Shown: piece after piece, positions 1 to 11,774 of the stretch | Layout of the letters: each line of letters opens with the position of its first letter | Position numbering within the stretch: position 1 is the first letter of the stretch | Source: Heterohyrax brucei | Taxonomy: Eukaryota > Chordata > Mammalia > Hyracoidea > Procaviidae | Length of the DNA: 64,000 nucleotides | Direction: 5' to 3' | Assembly: GCA_028571685.1 (NCBI GenBank) | Contig: CM053164.1 | Coordinates: forward strand, 41,404,501-41,468,500 | Position numbers and translations under genes: made by a program | The notes under the pieces: model-generated | What the model saw: only the letters and a program-made list of their open reading frames with translations | Database searches by the model: none | What the model was told of the DNA's origin: nothing

Positions 1-1017
1 GACCTCTATGATAAGATCTCAAAAACAGACTTGTGTATAGAAGAAAAGACTCTTTGACAGCTGCAAGGGAGGGGAGGGAGGGAGGGAGGGCAAGGGGGGG
101 ATGGTTTAGTTTAGGTAGTTACTAGAAATCTAGTTGGGAGAAAGCGGTGACAGCACACATTAGGAACAAAAACAACAAAGTGGACTTCAGCATAACTTGA
201 GTACTCCTTCCATCTTAACTCAATACTGCAAGGATAGAGTAGCTGGGGCGGGGGCCGGGGGACCATGCTCTTAGGCGAATTCCAGGCCAATTGGCACAAC
301 TAGCGTTTTGCTAAGAGAGCTCTCTGCACCCCACATTGGTGAGTGGCGTCTGGGGTCTTAAAAGCTGCCAAGCTGCCATCCGAGGACACAGCAAATGGTC
401 CCAACTCAGCAGGAACAGATGCTCACCGAGGGCCAAAATGGCATGCGGTAAAGACAACCGAGAAGACAGAGAGACCCACAAGAGTGGGTGCCTACATTGA
501 CCTGGGACCGGAAGAACTGGATGGTGCCTGGCCACCACCAGTGATAGCCATGATGGAGCTCACAGAGAGAAGCCTCACTGGCAACACAAGAATAAAAAGA
601 GGTGCATCATGAGATTTCCACTAAATGACCTCAATTGATGGTCCAGCGGTTTTGGGGTTCCTCTGAGAGCATGGCCCCCGGCCCTGATGCTGCCCGTTCC
701 CATAAATTATAACAAAGGTCCACTCTTTGGACAGGAATGGAATGGACTTGGCAATGCAGGGTAACCATATGTTGGAAGCACTTTATGGTTCTATACATCT
801 ATAGGATATCATCCTGCTGACCTCTGGCTGGAGGAAGGGGAGTGGACGGAGAGGAGGGGAAAGGAGACTGTTGGGAGGATGAGACATGTATGGAGCAGAG
901 AGGAATAGTGTGCAGTCACCGGACAGGGAGAGCAGTGGAAGCTGCATATAGGGGGGCATGTAAATTTACATGTGAATGTACATTTTCACTCAGTTATGTT
1001 AAATAAAAAAAAAAAAA
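1..1017 (+). mobile_element. L1 3' UTR, window-edge copy (copy A)
   Basis: Afrotherian-type L1 3' untranslated region, cut by the window start. It is co-linear with the copy at 55163-56163 over its whole length, at roughly 85-90% by eye. It begins with a G-rich polypurine tract (67-100) and ends in an A-rich tail (about 1002-1019). It directly abuts L1 ORF2-coding sequence at ~1019, so it was probably inserted into that older L1. Short open frames inside it (for example 343-612) are in non-coding L1 sequence and are not genes. Confidence 0.85.
67..100 (+). repeat. G-rich polypurine tract (G4-capable) in L1 3' UTR
   Basis: Six or more runs of three or more G separated by single A or CAA, which fits the intramolecular G-quadruplex pattern. 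The homologous L1 copy carries a related tract at 55227-55259. G-rich polypurine tracts are a known feature of mammalian L1 3' UTRs. Formation of a quadruplex here is inferred from sequence only. Confidence 0.7.
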
Positions 1018-1659
1018 TAAAGATCAACAAAATCTATAAACCACTGGCCAAACTGACAAAAGAAAAACAGGAGAGGAAGCCAGTTAACCATATGAGAAAT
1101 GAGATGAGTGATGTCAGAACAGATTCAACTGAAATTAACAGAACCTTAACAGAATACTATGAAAAATTGCACTCTAACAAATTTGAAAACCTGGAGGAAA
1201 TGGGTGAATTTGTAGAAACACACTTCCTACCTAAGCTAATGCAGAGATACAACAACTAAGTAGACCTATACGGAAGGATCAAATAAGTAATTAAAAAGCT
1301 CCCAACAACAACAACAAGCCCTGATTCTGACAGCTTACTGGAAAATTCTACAAAACTTTCAGAGAAGAGGTAACACCACTATTCCTAAAGGTATTTAAGA
1401 GTGTAGAAAAAGATAGAATAATCCCAAACTCATTTTATGAAGCCAGCGCAAGTGTGATACCCAAACAGGTAAAGACACCCTAGAAAAGAAAATTATAGAT
1501 CCAATATCCGTCACAAACTTAGACAAAAATCCTCAACAGAAAATTCTAGCCAATGTAATTCAGCAACATTTCCAAAAAGAAGAATGCACTGTTATCAAGT
1601 GGGATTTATACCAGCTATATAGGATGGATCAACATTAGAAAAACAGATCAATGTAATCA
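1018..1659 (+). mobile_element. L1 ORF2 fragment, first block (L1-B)
   Basis: Decayed L1 ORF2 in the + frame. Translation around 1020-1255 gives the region just before the reverse transcriptase (motifs INKIYKPLAKLTK and YYEKLHSNKFENLEEM). The following bases give decayed RT-domain text ending in the segment equivalent to GFIPGMQGWFNIRKSINVI. A stop near 1257 and later frameshifts show it is dead. The element resumes at ~2421 after an RTE insertion. Confidence 0.85.
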
Positions 1660-2420
1660 ATTGTTGTTGTCATTAGGTACCATATGGTTCTGCCTCATAG
1701 TGACCCTATTCACAATAGAATGAAACACTGCCTGGTCCTGTGCCATGCCCACAATTGTTTTTATGCTTAAGACCATTGTTGCAGCCATTATGTCTGTCCA
1801 TCTTGTTGAGGGTCTTCATCTTTTTTGCTGATCTTCCACTCTACCAAGCATGATATCCTTCTCCAGGGATTGATCCTTCCTAATAGTATGTCCAAAGCAT
1901 GTAAGACTCAGTCTCACCATGTTTCTTCCGAGTGCTCTGGTTGCACTTCTACCAGAACAGATCTGTTGGTTCTTTTGGCAGTTCACAGTATGTTCAACAT
2001 TCTTCTCCAACACCACAGTTCAAAGATGAATTCTTTTTTTCTGTCTTCCTTATATGTTGTGTAGTTTTTGCATGCATATGATGCAATGGAAAATACCATG
2101 GCTAGGGTCAGGCACACCTAGTCTTCAAGGTGATGTCTTTACTTTTCAACAATTTAAAGAGGTCCCTTGCAGCAGATTTTCCTAGTGCAGTGCATCTTTT
2201 GATTTGTTGACTCCTGCTTCCATGGGCATTAATTGTGGACACAAGTAAAATAACATCCTTGACAATCTCAGTCTTTTCTCCATTTAACATGATGTTGCTT
2301 ACCGGCGTAGTTGTGAGGATTTTTGCTGTCTTGATGAATCCATACTGAAGGCTGTGGTCTTTGATCTTTATCAGTAAGTGTTTCAAATTCTCTTCATTTT
2401 CCACCAGGAAAACTGTGTCA
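1660..2420 (-). mobile_element. RTE (BovB-like) LINE 3' fragment inside L1-B
   Basis: Minus-strand RTE 3' portion. The 3' terminus is at the left (the GTTGTTGTCATTAGG type). Reading inward, it gives the C-terminal region after the RT core: motifs YGFIKTAKILTT, SNIMLNGEKTEIVKD and KSAARDLFKLLKSKD are readable on the minus strand near 2108-2404. It interrupts L1 ORF2 between the codons for the NVI and the AKDKNH-like segment, so it is younger than L1-B. Three homologous RTE pieces occur later in the window. Confidence 0.85.
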
Positions 2421-3825
2421 ATAACATAAGTAAAACAAAAGACAAGAACAACATGATTTTATGAATTGATGTAGAAAAGGCATTTGACAAAGCTCAACAC
2501 CCATTCATGATAAAAAAGCAAGCAAACTCTCAGCAAAATAGGAGTAGAAGGGAAGTTCCTCAACATTATAAAGGTAATTTATACAAAGAGAACAGGAATC
2601 AGATGAGGATTCCCCTTGTCATCAGTTTTATTCAGCTTTATGCTAGAAGTCTGTAGCCACTGCAATCAGGCAAGAAAAAGAAGTAAAAGGCATCCAGATT
2701 GGTAAGGAAGAGGTAAAAGTATCTCTATTTGCAGATAATACAATCTTATACACAGAACACCCTAGAGAACCACAAAAAAACTACTGGAATTAATAGAAGA
2801 GTTCAGCAAAGAGTCAGAGTAGAAGAAAAACATAAAAATCAGTTGGATTCATCTACACCCACAAAGAGAATGTCAGAGAGGAAATCACCAAATCAATACC
2901 ATTTACAATAGCTCCCAAGAAGATAAAATACTTAAGAATAAATCTAATTAGGGATGTTAAAAACCTATACAAAGAAAACTGCAAGACAGTACTGCAAGAA
3001 ACCAAAAGAAACCCATGTTAAGTGGAAAAACAACTTGCTCAGAGATAGGATGACTCAACATTGTAAAAATATCTATTTTACCCAAAGCAATCCATACATA
3101 AAATGCAATCATGATCCACATTCCATTAACAGTTTCTAAAGAGATGAAGAAACAAATCAACTTCATATGGAAAGGGAAGAGGCCCCAGATAAGTAAAGCA
3201 TTACTGAAGAAGGAGAAAAAAGTGAGGGACCTCACACTACCTGACTTTAGAACCTATTATACCACCACTGTAGTCAAAACAACCTGATCATTGGCACAAA
3301 AACAGCACTGTAGACCAGTGGAACAAAATTGAGAATACAGACATAAAATTTTCCACTTTTGAGCAGCTTATATTTTACAAAGGCCCTAGATCCATTAAAT
3401 GGGGAAAAGAAAGTCTCTAATGAATGGTGCTGGTGTAACTGTATATCCATCTGAAAAGAAGTCTAACAGGACCCATGACTGACACTGTGCAGAAAAACTA
3501 ACTCAAAGTGAATCTAAGATGTAAATATAAAACCTAAAATGATAAAGAACATGGAAGAAAAAATCAGAGCAAGCCTAGCAACCCTAAAACATGGCTTAAG
3601 CAGAATATAAGACATCCCTAACAATGTACAAACACCAAAAGAGAAAATAGATAACTGGGAACTTTTAAACATTTATGCTCATCCAAAGACTTCATCAAAA
3701 GAATAAAAATGCAAACTACCATCTGGAAAAAAGAATTGCCTGTGACAAACTCGATCAGCATCTAAACTCTACAAGATACAACAAAACCTCAACAACAACA
3801 AAGACACTTATAAAATGGCTAAAGG
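2421..3825 (+). mobile_element. L1 ORF2 fragment, second block (L1-B), dead RT
   Basis: Continuation of the same L1 ORF2 through the reverse transcriptase domain. The IDVEKAFDK-like block is near 2465-2490. The catalytic YxDD box reads FADN at 2728-2739, so the second catalytic aspartate is replaced by asparagine. Many stops and frameshifts follow. This independently shows that the copy is inactive, as expected for an old fragment. Confidence 0.85.
3810..3825. repeat. Target-site duplication, left copy
   Basis: Sixteen bases (ATAAAATGGCTAAAGG) that recur with two mismatches at 4157-4172. They flank the L1 3' end fragment. Confidence 0.75.
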
Positions 3826-4156
3826 AAGAGCGGAAACCAGTACTGAAGCCAGTTCTGTAGAGAAAGATTGGACTGGACTATGGGACATAGAGTGATGCAG
3901 GTGGTTTGTGTACTTCTTGGCTTAATATACGTATGAGGCTGTCTAACTGGTTCCTCTTTAGAAGCAAGAGGATAGGTTGGAGAGAAGTGTTGGTTGAGTG
4001 CATACCAGAAGTACAGGGTGCAAAGGAGGGGTGTGCTGTCAGAGGGTTGAGGAAAGCAGATAGAGTCACATAGAGGCTTCTGTTGGGGGGTTTATATGCA
4101 AATTTGACTTGGGTTGTAAACTTTCACTTTACCACAATAAAAATAAATTTAAAAAA
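3826..4156 (+). mobile_element. 5'-truncated L1 3' end inserted in L1-B
   Basis: About 330 bases of L1 3' UTR terminus. They start with the segment that reads GGACTGGACTATGGGACAT, pass through GTGTGCTGTC and GGGTTGTAAACTTTCAC, and end in an A/T-rich tail. The same terminus is seen at 5513-5775, 18760-19005 and ~49,800-50,068. It is bounded by 16-bp near-identical direct repeats, a typical L1 target-primed insertion. Confidence 0.8.
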
Positions 4157-4172
4157 ATAAAATGGACAAAGG
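4157..4172. repeat. Target-site duplication, right copy
   Basis: ATAAAATGGACAAAGG. Pairs with 3810-3825. Two mismatches indicate an old insertion. Confidence 0.75.
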
Positions 4173-4690
4173 TTGTAAACAGGCACTTCAAAGAAGACAT
4201 TCATGCAGCTAACAGATACATGAGGAAAAATGCTCACAGACTTTATCCATTAGAGAAATGCAAATCAAAACACAATGAGATACCATCGCACCCCATCAAG
4301 ACTAGCACTAACCCCAAAACACAATAAATGTTAGAAAGGTTGTAGAAAGACTTGAATGCTTATGTACTGCTGGTGGGAATATAAAATGGTACAACCATTT
4401 TGGAAATTGATTTGGCATTTCCTTAAGAAGCTAGAAAGAGAAGTACTATAGAATTCAACAATCCTACTCCTTGAAATATATCACAGAGAAAGAGCTGTCA
4501 CACAAATAGACACATGCACATCAGTGTTCATTGCAGCACCGTTCACCGTAGCTAAAAGATGGGAGCAACCTAGATGCCTATCAGCGGATGAATGGGTAAA
4601 CAAATTATGGTGTATTCACGCAATGGAATGCTACGCATACATAATAAAGTACATGGATGGATCTGGAAGGCATTATGCTAAGAGAAATTA
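4157..4690 (+). mobile_element. L1 ORF2 C-terminal block (L1-B)
   Basis: The host L1 resumes with ORF2 C-terminal coding. Segments equivalent to NRHFKEDIHAANRYM and the terminal motif around the Trp-rich WKQPR-like segment appear, followed by the WVNKLWCIHAMEC-like region near 4590-4635. Frames are broken. Confidence 0.8.
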
Positions 4691-4812
4691 AAACCCACTG
4701 CTGTCGAGTTGACTCCAACTTACAATGACTGTGTAAGACAGAGTAGAGCTGCTGCATAGAGTTTCTAAGGAGTCCCTGGTGCGTTTGACCTGCGAACCTC
4801 TTGCTACCAGGA
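4691..4812 (-). mobile_element. AfroSINE (truncated) inside L1-B
   Basis: Antisense copy with the RTE-like tail (CTGTCGAGTTGACTCCAA) at the left and part of the tRNA-derived head at the right, which is cut before the A box. It interrupts L1-B between the end of ORF2 and the 3' UTR. Confidence 0.8.
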
Positions 4813-5778
4813 TTTGGAAGTGAAGTTAATTAATATGATGTGAGACCACTGTTATAAGAACTCATAAAAAGTTTTAAACATAGAAGAAAACATACTTTGA
4901 TGGTTACAAGGGTGAGAAGGAAGGGAGAGGGGTGTTTGCTAACTAGAAGTAGACAAGTATTATTTTAGATGAAGGGAGGGACAACACACAATACAGGAGA
5001 AGACAACACAACTGGACTAAACCAAAAGCTAAGAAATTTTGTGAATACAACGAAACACTTGGAGGGATGGGTCTGGGGAACATGATTTCAGGTGACATCT
5101 AGGTCAGTTGGCCTAACAATTGGCACAGTATTTAAGAAGATGTTCTGCATCCATCTTTGGTGAGTGGCATCTGGGATGTTAAAATCTGGCAAGTGGCCAT
5201 CTATTGTTCCCAACCCTCCTGGAGCAGAGGAGAATGAAGACACCAAAGACACGGGAAAATATGAGCCCAAGAGACAGAAAGGACCACATAAATGAGAGAC
5301 TCCATTAGCTTGAGACCTGAAGAAGTAGATGTACTACCAGTCACTGCCCTGAAGGAGTGGGAGAAAAATGGTGTGCAGAACTCAGACTAGTAAAAAGTCA
5401 GACTTCATGGTCTTACAGACTGCAGGGTCCCAGAAGACATGGCTTCCAGACTTTCTGCTCTCCTGGAACTAAAACTATACTCAGAGCCAACTCTTGAAAG
5501 GTTAGACTGGGCTATAAGATAGAAAATGATATTGGTGAAGAGTATGCTTCTTGGCTCCAGTTGATACATGAGAGTAAATGGACAGCTCCTACTAGAGGTG
5601 AGATGAGAAGGCAGATGGGGACAAGAGCTAGTTGAGTGGACACTGAAAATACAAGATGAGGAGGAGGAGGAGTGTGCTGTTTCACTGTAGGGATGTGCAT
5701 GGTTTTGTGTTAACTGACTTGCATTGTAAATTTTCACTTAAAGCAGAATAAACAAGTAAATAAATGATTGAAAAAAAA
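4813..5778 (+). mobile_element. L1 3' UTR of L1-B
   Basis: 3' UTR of the host L1. It opens with the GTGAGACCACTGTTATAAG block, then GGTTGTAAATTTTCAC-type sequence near 5725-5745, and ends in an A-rich tail at ~5760-5778. The last 260 bases (from ~5513) match the young-looking L1 3' terminus of the other copies. The open frames on the minus strand here are chance. Confidence 0.8.
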
Positions 5779-5831
5779 CAAAAGAATAATTGTGAATTGT
5801 AAAAATTACATGAAATCCTAAATTCAGTGTT

Positions 5832-5996
5832 TATACACAAAGTTTTCATAGCATATGGCCCCACACATTTGTTTACCTGTTGTCCATGGCTACTTTCACA
5901 ACTGTGAAGCTGAGTACTTGGAACAGAGATTGTGGCTCACAAGTCTAAAATATTGCTTGGTCCTTTATAAAAAAAGTTTTCCACCTTCCAGATTAA
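5832..5996 (+). mobile_element. hAT-like DNA transposon fragment
   Basis: Contains the recognisable run GCATATGGCCC and, further on, TCTAAAATATTGCTTGGTCC and a CTTTATAAAAAAAGTTT stretch, characteristic of an old hAT (Charlie-type) element. The terminal inverted repeats cannot be delimited. Family assignment is from memory. Confidence 0.4.
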
Positions 5997-5999
5997 ATG

Positions 6000-6125
6000 G
6001 ATCTTTAATTCTAGAGTTTCACTTAAAAAGGAATCATACAGTGTATGCTCTTCTATGTCTCTACTTGGCTCAGCCTAATTATTTTTGAGATCTATCCATG
6101 TTGCATGTGTCAGTAGTTAGTTCCA
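6000..6125 (-). mobile_element. Old L1 (L1M) fragment
   Basis: Antisense L1M text (GAATCATACAGTGTATGCTC, then ATCCATGTTGCATGTGTCAG). It is cut by the younger L1 that starts at ~6126. Confidence 0.55.
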
Positions 6126-8640
6126 TTTTTAAAAAAATTATTATGATTAAGTGAAAGTATACAATCCAAGTCAATTTTGCATACCCACCTCTCTACAACT
6201 CTATCTGCTGACCCCACCCTGTAACAGCACACTCCTCTTTTTCACTCTTCTAGTATTCTTCCAACAAACACTGTCTCCTTCTCTCCACATTCTTCTCTCC
6301 CCTCTGAAAAGAAACTAGTAAACTGGTTTCTGGACAGCCTTCTATAAATGTATAAAACCATAAAATACGTGCACCACATGCTCACTCTGTGTCCTTGGGT
6401 CCAGTCCACTCTTTGTCTGAAGTGTTGACCTCGGTACTGGTTTCAGGTCAGGGCCAGCAGCAAGTCTAGGAGGCATGTTCCCAGGGGACCCTCCAGGTTG
6501 CTGGAACATCAATTCTGGCCTTTTAGTAGAGTTCTTGATCTGCATGCATCTTTTTCTTGTGCTACATCAGGAACTCTACATTTTGTCCCCTATAACGGTT
6601 GTCTTTGGTGGTGGCTGGGCACCATCTGATTCTTCTGGTCTCATGCTGATGTTCTCAATGACATGGGTCCTTCTGTCTTCTGGGCTCATTTTTCCTTGTG
6701 TCTTTGATGTTCTTGTCATCATCTGTTCGAAGCGGATTCGTACCAATTGATGTTCCTCAGATGGCAGCTTGCTAGCTTTTAAGACTCCAGGTGCCACTAT
6801 CCAAAATGAGGTGTAGAAGGTTCTCTTAGGAAAAGGCTAGTTAGGCTAACTGACCTCAATGTCTCCTGAAGACAGGGTCCCCAGATCCCTGTCTTGCTAC
6901 TCTATCCTTTGAAATGCTGGGCTGAATTTAGAAAACCTTTTAGTTTATCATGTCATCTAGTTATGCTGACCTGCCTTCTACTGAGTGCTGTCACACCCTT
7001 CACCTAACTGAATTCCTATTAACTACCTAGACTGTGACCAACCTCTCCTTCCCTCCTCACCTTTGTAACTATCAAAGTATCTTTTCTTCTTTTTGTAAGT
7101 CCTTATAATAGTGGTCCCACACAATACCTGTCCTTTTGCAGCTCACTGATGTCACTCAGCAGAATGTCTTCCAGTTGATATCACGTTATGAGATGCTTCC
7201 TAAAGTCATCATTTTTCTTTATCATTGCATAGTGTTCTATTGTGTAAATATATACCATAGTTTGTTTATCTATTCTTCTGTTGATGGACACTCAGGTTGA
7301 TTCCATCTTTTTGCTATTGTGGACTATGCTGCAATAAACGTTCATGTGCATGTGTCTCTTCGTGTGATAGCCCTTATTTCTGCAGGATGTATTCCAAGCA
7401 GTGGGATTGCTGGATCATATGGTATTTCTATTTTTAGCTTTTTAAGAAAGTGCCAAATTGCTTTCTGAAGAGATTGTAACATTTTGCATTCCCGACAGCA
7501 GTGTAGGAGAGTTCCAGTCTCTCCACAGCCTCTCCAGCATTTGCTATTTTGTGTTTTTCATATTATTGCCAACCTAATTGGGGTGAGATAGTATCTCATT
7601 GTAGTTTTGATTTTAATTTCTCTAGTAGCTAATGATTGTGAGCATTTCCTCATGAGACTTCTGGGTGCTTGGATGTCTTCTTTGGTGAAATGTCTGTCCA
7701 TGTCCAATGCCCCTTCTTTAATAGGATTATTTACCTTTTTCTTGTTGATATTTTGCAGTACTTTGCAGGTTATGGAGATTAGATGTTGATGTAGTACATA
7801 GGTGTCAAATACTTTTTACCCTTCTTTTAACTTTCTTGACAAAATCTTTGGATGAACATAAGTGTTTGGTTTTTAGAAGTTCCCATTTATCTATTTTCTG
7901 TTGTTTCTCCATTGTTGGTAACATTTTAAAGTCTAAGTCATATATTAGAACTTCCACTATTTTCCCTATTTTTTCTTCCATGATCTTTATCATTTTAAGT
8001 TTGATATTTAGTTCTTTGATCCATTTTGAGCTCGTTTTCATGTAAGGTGTGAGATAGGGGCCTTGTTTCAGTTTTTTCACAGATGGATATCCAATTTGGG
8101 CAACACTGTTTAAAAAACTTTTAAATCCCAGTTTACAACCTTGGGCCTTTGTTGAATATCAACTGTTCATAAGAGGATGGTGATATTTCTGAATTCTCTA
8201 TTCTATTCCATTGGTCTATATATCTATTTTTGTACCAGGTCTATATATCTATTTTGTACCAGACTACTGCAGCAGTGTAAAAGATTCTAAAGTCAGGTAG
8301 CATGAGGTCTCCCACTGTATTCCTCTTCTTCAGTGGTGTTTTACTTGTCTGGGGTTTCTTTCCTTTCCAAAGTTAGTGATTTGTTTCTCCATCTCATTAA
8401 AAAGTGACATTGGAATTTGTATTGGGATTGCGTTGTATATATAGATTGCTTTGGGTAAAATAGACATTTTCACAATGTTAAGTCTTCCTGTCCATGAGCA
8501 AGATAGGTTTCTCTGCTTATGTAAGTCTCTTTTGGTTTGCTGCAGGATGGTCTTGTAATTTTCTCTGTATAGGTCTTTTATATCTCTGATTAGATTTATT
8601 CCTAGTTATTCTATCTTCTTAGGGTTAATTCTGTTTTTAA
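6126..8640 (-). mobile_element. 5'-truncated L1, ~2.5 kb (L1-C)
   Basis: Antisense L1. The 3' UTR occupies 6126 to ~7000 (its end is the TTTAAAAAAATTATTATG tract) and the ORF2 C-terminal half runs from ~7100 to 8640. Minus-strand translation near 7805-8080 reads KQGPYLTPYMKTSSKW and DLDFKMLPTMEKQQKIDKWE, typical of the ORF2 C-terminal region. The copy stops before the RT catalytic box, so it was 5' truncated at insertion. It is broken by stops. Confidence 0.85.
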
Positions 8641-9175
8641 TGAAATGACTACCCTTTTCCATATTGAATTTCCTTGGCACCCTTGTCAAAAACAATGGGC
8701 CATATACACGTGGGTCTGTTTCTGGATTCTTTATTCTGTAGTACCCACATATTTATTTATGCTTACACCATATCCTTACACCAGACAGTACCATACTGTC
8801 CTGATTATTGTGCTTTACAGTAAGTCTTGCAGTGGAAGTATTCTAACATTGTTCTTTTTCAAAATTGGTTTGCTTGTTCAAGGTTCTTTTCATATAAATT
8901 TTAGAATTAGCTTATTAGCATTTGCAAAAATGTCTATTAAAATTTGACTGAGGTTATTGTGAAACTATTGGTCAAACTGGGGAGAATTTATATTTAAACA
9001 GTATCGAGTCTTGTAATCCATGAATATTGTATATCTCTCCATTATTTAGTTCTTTCTTAATTTCTCTCAATAATGTTTCATGGTTTCCATTGTATACATT
9101 TTGTGCACATTTTGTTAAATCATGTTTTTTGGTGCTATTATTAGTAAGCATATTTTAATATTTTGAGCTGCTTCA
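8641..9175 (-). mobile_element. Older L1M ORF2 fragment
   Basis: Antisense text of an older L1 family, with blocks such as GGATTCTTTATTCTGTAG, CAGTACCATACTGTCCTGAT and TCTATTAAAATTTGACTGAG. It abuts L1-C but does not continue its sequence, so it is a separate copy. Confidence 0.7.
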
Positions 9176-10758
9176 AATGTCTCAGTTGTCAGAAAAATAA
9201 TGGGTCACTTATTAACTGAAACAGAATAAGGCAGATTGGGAACAGCTGTACTGTAATGAGTGTAGTAGGGATGGGGAGTTACCTGGTCTCAAACACTAAA
9301 GAATCTTAAATCTGCTGGTCAGAACACCTGTGATGACAAAGACTACAGCTGGTAGGTAACCCATACAGGTAACTGGCATGAGAACAGGCAGGCAGACACA
9401 GTGACAGGATGTAGGCAAGTAGTCAAGGGATGCAAGCAGTTGGTGTCAGGCAAATGTGCTGACAAATGGAGGGGCCTGAGACACAAGCAGGATCCCTGGA
9501 GAAGGTGATAGACAAGAAACAGAGACAATTTTCCCATCCTACAGGGAATGAGATACTAGGCCCTTACTATACAGGGCTTGGGCACAGAAAGTTGGGTACC
9601 TGATGAGGAACATGGGGTCCAGCTCACAGCAACAGGAAAATGGAAATACACGGCTAAGTCTTGTCCAGTTCAACTGTCTAACCTAGAGTCTCAGCATGTT
9701 GTCTTCTAGCTCTTAAAATTTGCTTTTGGAGCTTGGTCTTTGTCCTGGGATGAGGGCACCCTGGAATGAGATGAAGAGGTTCAAAGGAACTGGTGTAGGG
9801 GAAGGCTGCCAGGGACTAGGGAACCGAGGGAATCTAGCCAGTCTTTCTGGGAAGTAGAAGAGGGTAATTTGTTAAGTGTGTGTAATGTAATTGGGGGCCT
9901 GCAGTTGGTTCCAATTCCACCTCCCTTCTAGCAGCAGCAGGTAAACAAAAAAGGAGGAAATGTGGCATTCAGGGTTGATTTAGATGGGCAGACAACCGGA
10001 TTTCACATTACTCAGAGTAGCTTGCCTTTCAAGAACCACAGACATATTCATTCCTTTTGTTGGTAGATACTCAACAGGTGCTCTGCAGCCCTGCAAGGGT
10101 TAGAAGGAAAGGCTCATCACCTCTTTTTGTGTAAATGAATGAAGGTATCTCCCTTTTTCAGTCTCAACTACCAGAAAAAGCCTTTTGGATCCTAAATATT
10201 TAATTGCTCTGTCGTTTCAACCATTCATTGAAGGAAAATGACAGCCACCTAGGTTGGGTTAGAGGGTATGTATATTCTGCTCCATCTGAAAAGATGCTGC
10301 CTTGTGTTGGGGCCTGGTTTGGAAGGCAGGGCGACAGAATGGAGAAAGGGAACAATTAGCTGTCAGTTTCACTTGCTGTCATTTGCTTTTTGATTTGCTT
10401 TTCCTTTGCTCTCTTTGTTGAAGATGGTCTTTTGCCACTGGCTAGGTCCTAGGGTGAGGGGTTTGTCTTTCACTGATAGGAGGACCTGGAAGACAGAATA
10501 CGGAGATTTTAGATGTGATGACTTTGAAGAGTCAGCAGGATGTTGAAGCAGAGAGATTCAAGAGGCCTTTGGATGTACAGATGAATGATCATTAAATAAG
10601 CATACCAGTCTCCCAGATACATTAGCTTGCTAGTGAATTTACCTGCCCTGCCACAGACATCCTCAGAGTAGGCTCCAGTGCTGCTGCCTCTGGACCAGAA
10701 CTCCGGTGGATTCCTCAGCCAGTATTATCAGAGGAACTGAGTCCCTTTGCAATTCCGT
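9176..10758. other. Intronic sequence without recognised element
   Basis: No element I can name and no coding signature. It contains short purine/pyrimidine skews and a stretch of GGCAG/ACAGG-rich sequence around 9,360-9,500. Presumed single-copy intron 1 DNA of DPYSL5. Confidence 0.5.
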
Positions 10759-11772
10759 TTCTCAGAGATACCCACAGTTAATAGTTTTGTATATAATCTT
10801 ATCGGTGTTTTATGCAAAAAGTTCACTTATATGTAAGTGGGATTTCACGTTTGTATGTATATGAACACATACACTACTTAAGATGTACACACCATGGATC
10901 CTGTTCTGTAGCAGGCTCTCTTCGCTTAGTGCTGTATCATGGATAGACTTCCATGACTGTGCTTAGAGATCTACCACATCCTTTTCAAAGGCTGCCTAGT
11001 CTTCCATTGTGTGAATATACCATCATTTATTTAAATGGTCTTTGCATTGACAGGCCTTAGGCTCATTCTCAAAACATTGGCTGTTGTGAATGGCATTACA
11101 GTGAAATACTCTCATAAATGCATCCTGATGCACTGATCCAATTGTGTCGTTAGATGGAATTCGTAGATGAAAAATGCACATTTTAATATCATACAAATTT
11201 GCAGATTTCCTTCTGGTCAGGTTGTACATTTTGAACTCCTACTAACAATGTATGACAGTGAATGCTTTTCTCCCTCTCTCTTGCAATGTTCTCCTTTAGC
11301 TGTGGCATTGTGTTAAGTGGAAAATGTAATATCATTGCTTTCACTTGCATTTCTTTGATTATTAAAAAAGATGAACATCTTTTCATTTACTTACTAGACA
11401 TTTATGCTTTTCTCCCATGTGGATTTCCTTTTCATATCCTTTGCTTGTTTTTTTTCCCCCCCCATTGAAGTATTTATATCCCTTAAAATTTATAAGAGCT
11501 TTTTACATATTAAGGACATGAATCCTTGGTTATATGTTGCAAATGTGTCATAACCACTTTTTATTTGTCTTTATTAAAAGTAAATTGTGGTACCTTTTGC
11601 TGTGTCAAAGTTTGTCACTGTTACATAGTCATATCTACACCACTCTTATTTTTTATGACTTTGGATTATGCTGAAAAAAGTTTAACCCAACCAAAGTTTA
11701 TAAACCCATCCTTCTTGTATTTTCGTCTAGTACTTTATACTTTTATTTTTTACATAAATGCAATTTCATGAT
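10759..11772 (-). mobile_element. Ancient L1 (L1M/HAL1-like) fragment
   Basis: Antisense 3' end and ORF2-like text: TAGTCTTCCATTGTGTGAAT, CATTTCTTTGATTATTAAAA, CTTTTCATATCCTTTGCTTG and the GAATCCTTGGTTATATGTTG block. The order is that of an antisense LINE1 ORF2 C-terminal half. Highly diverged, so the subfamily is uncertain. Confidence 0.65.
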
Positions 11773-11774
11773 GT

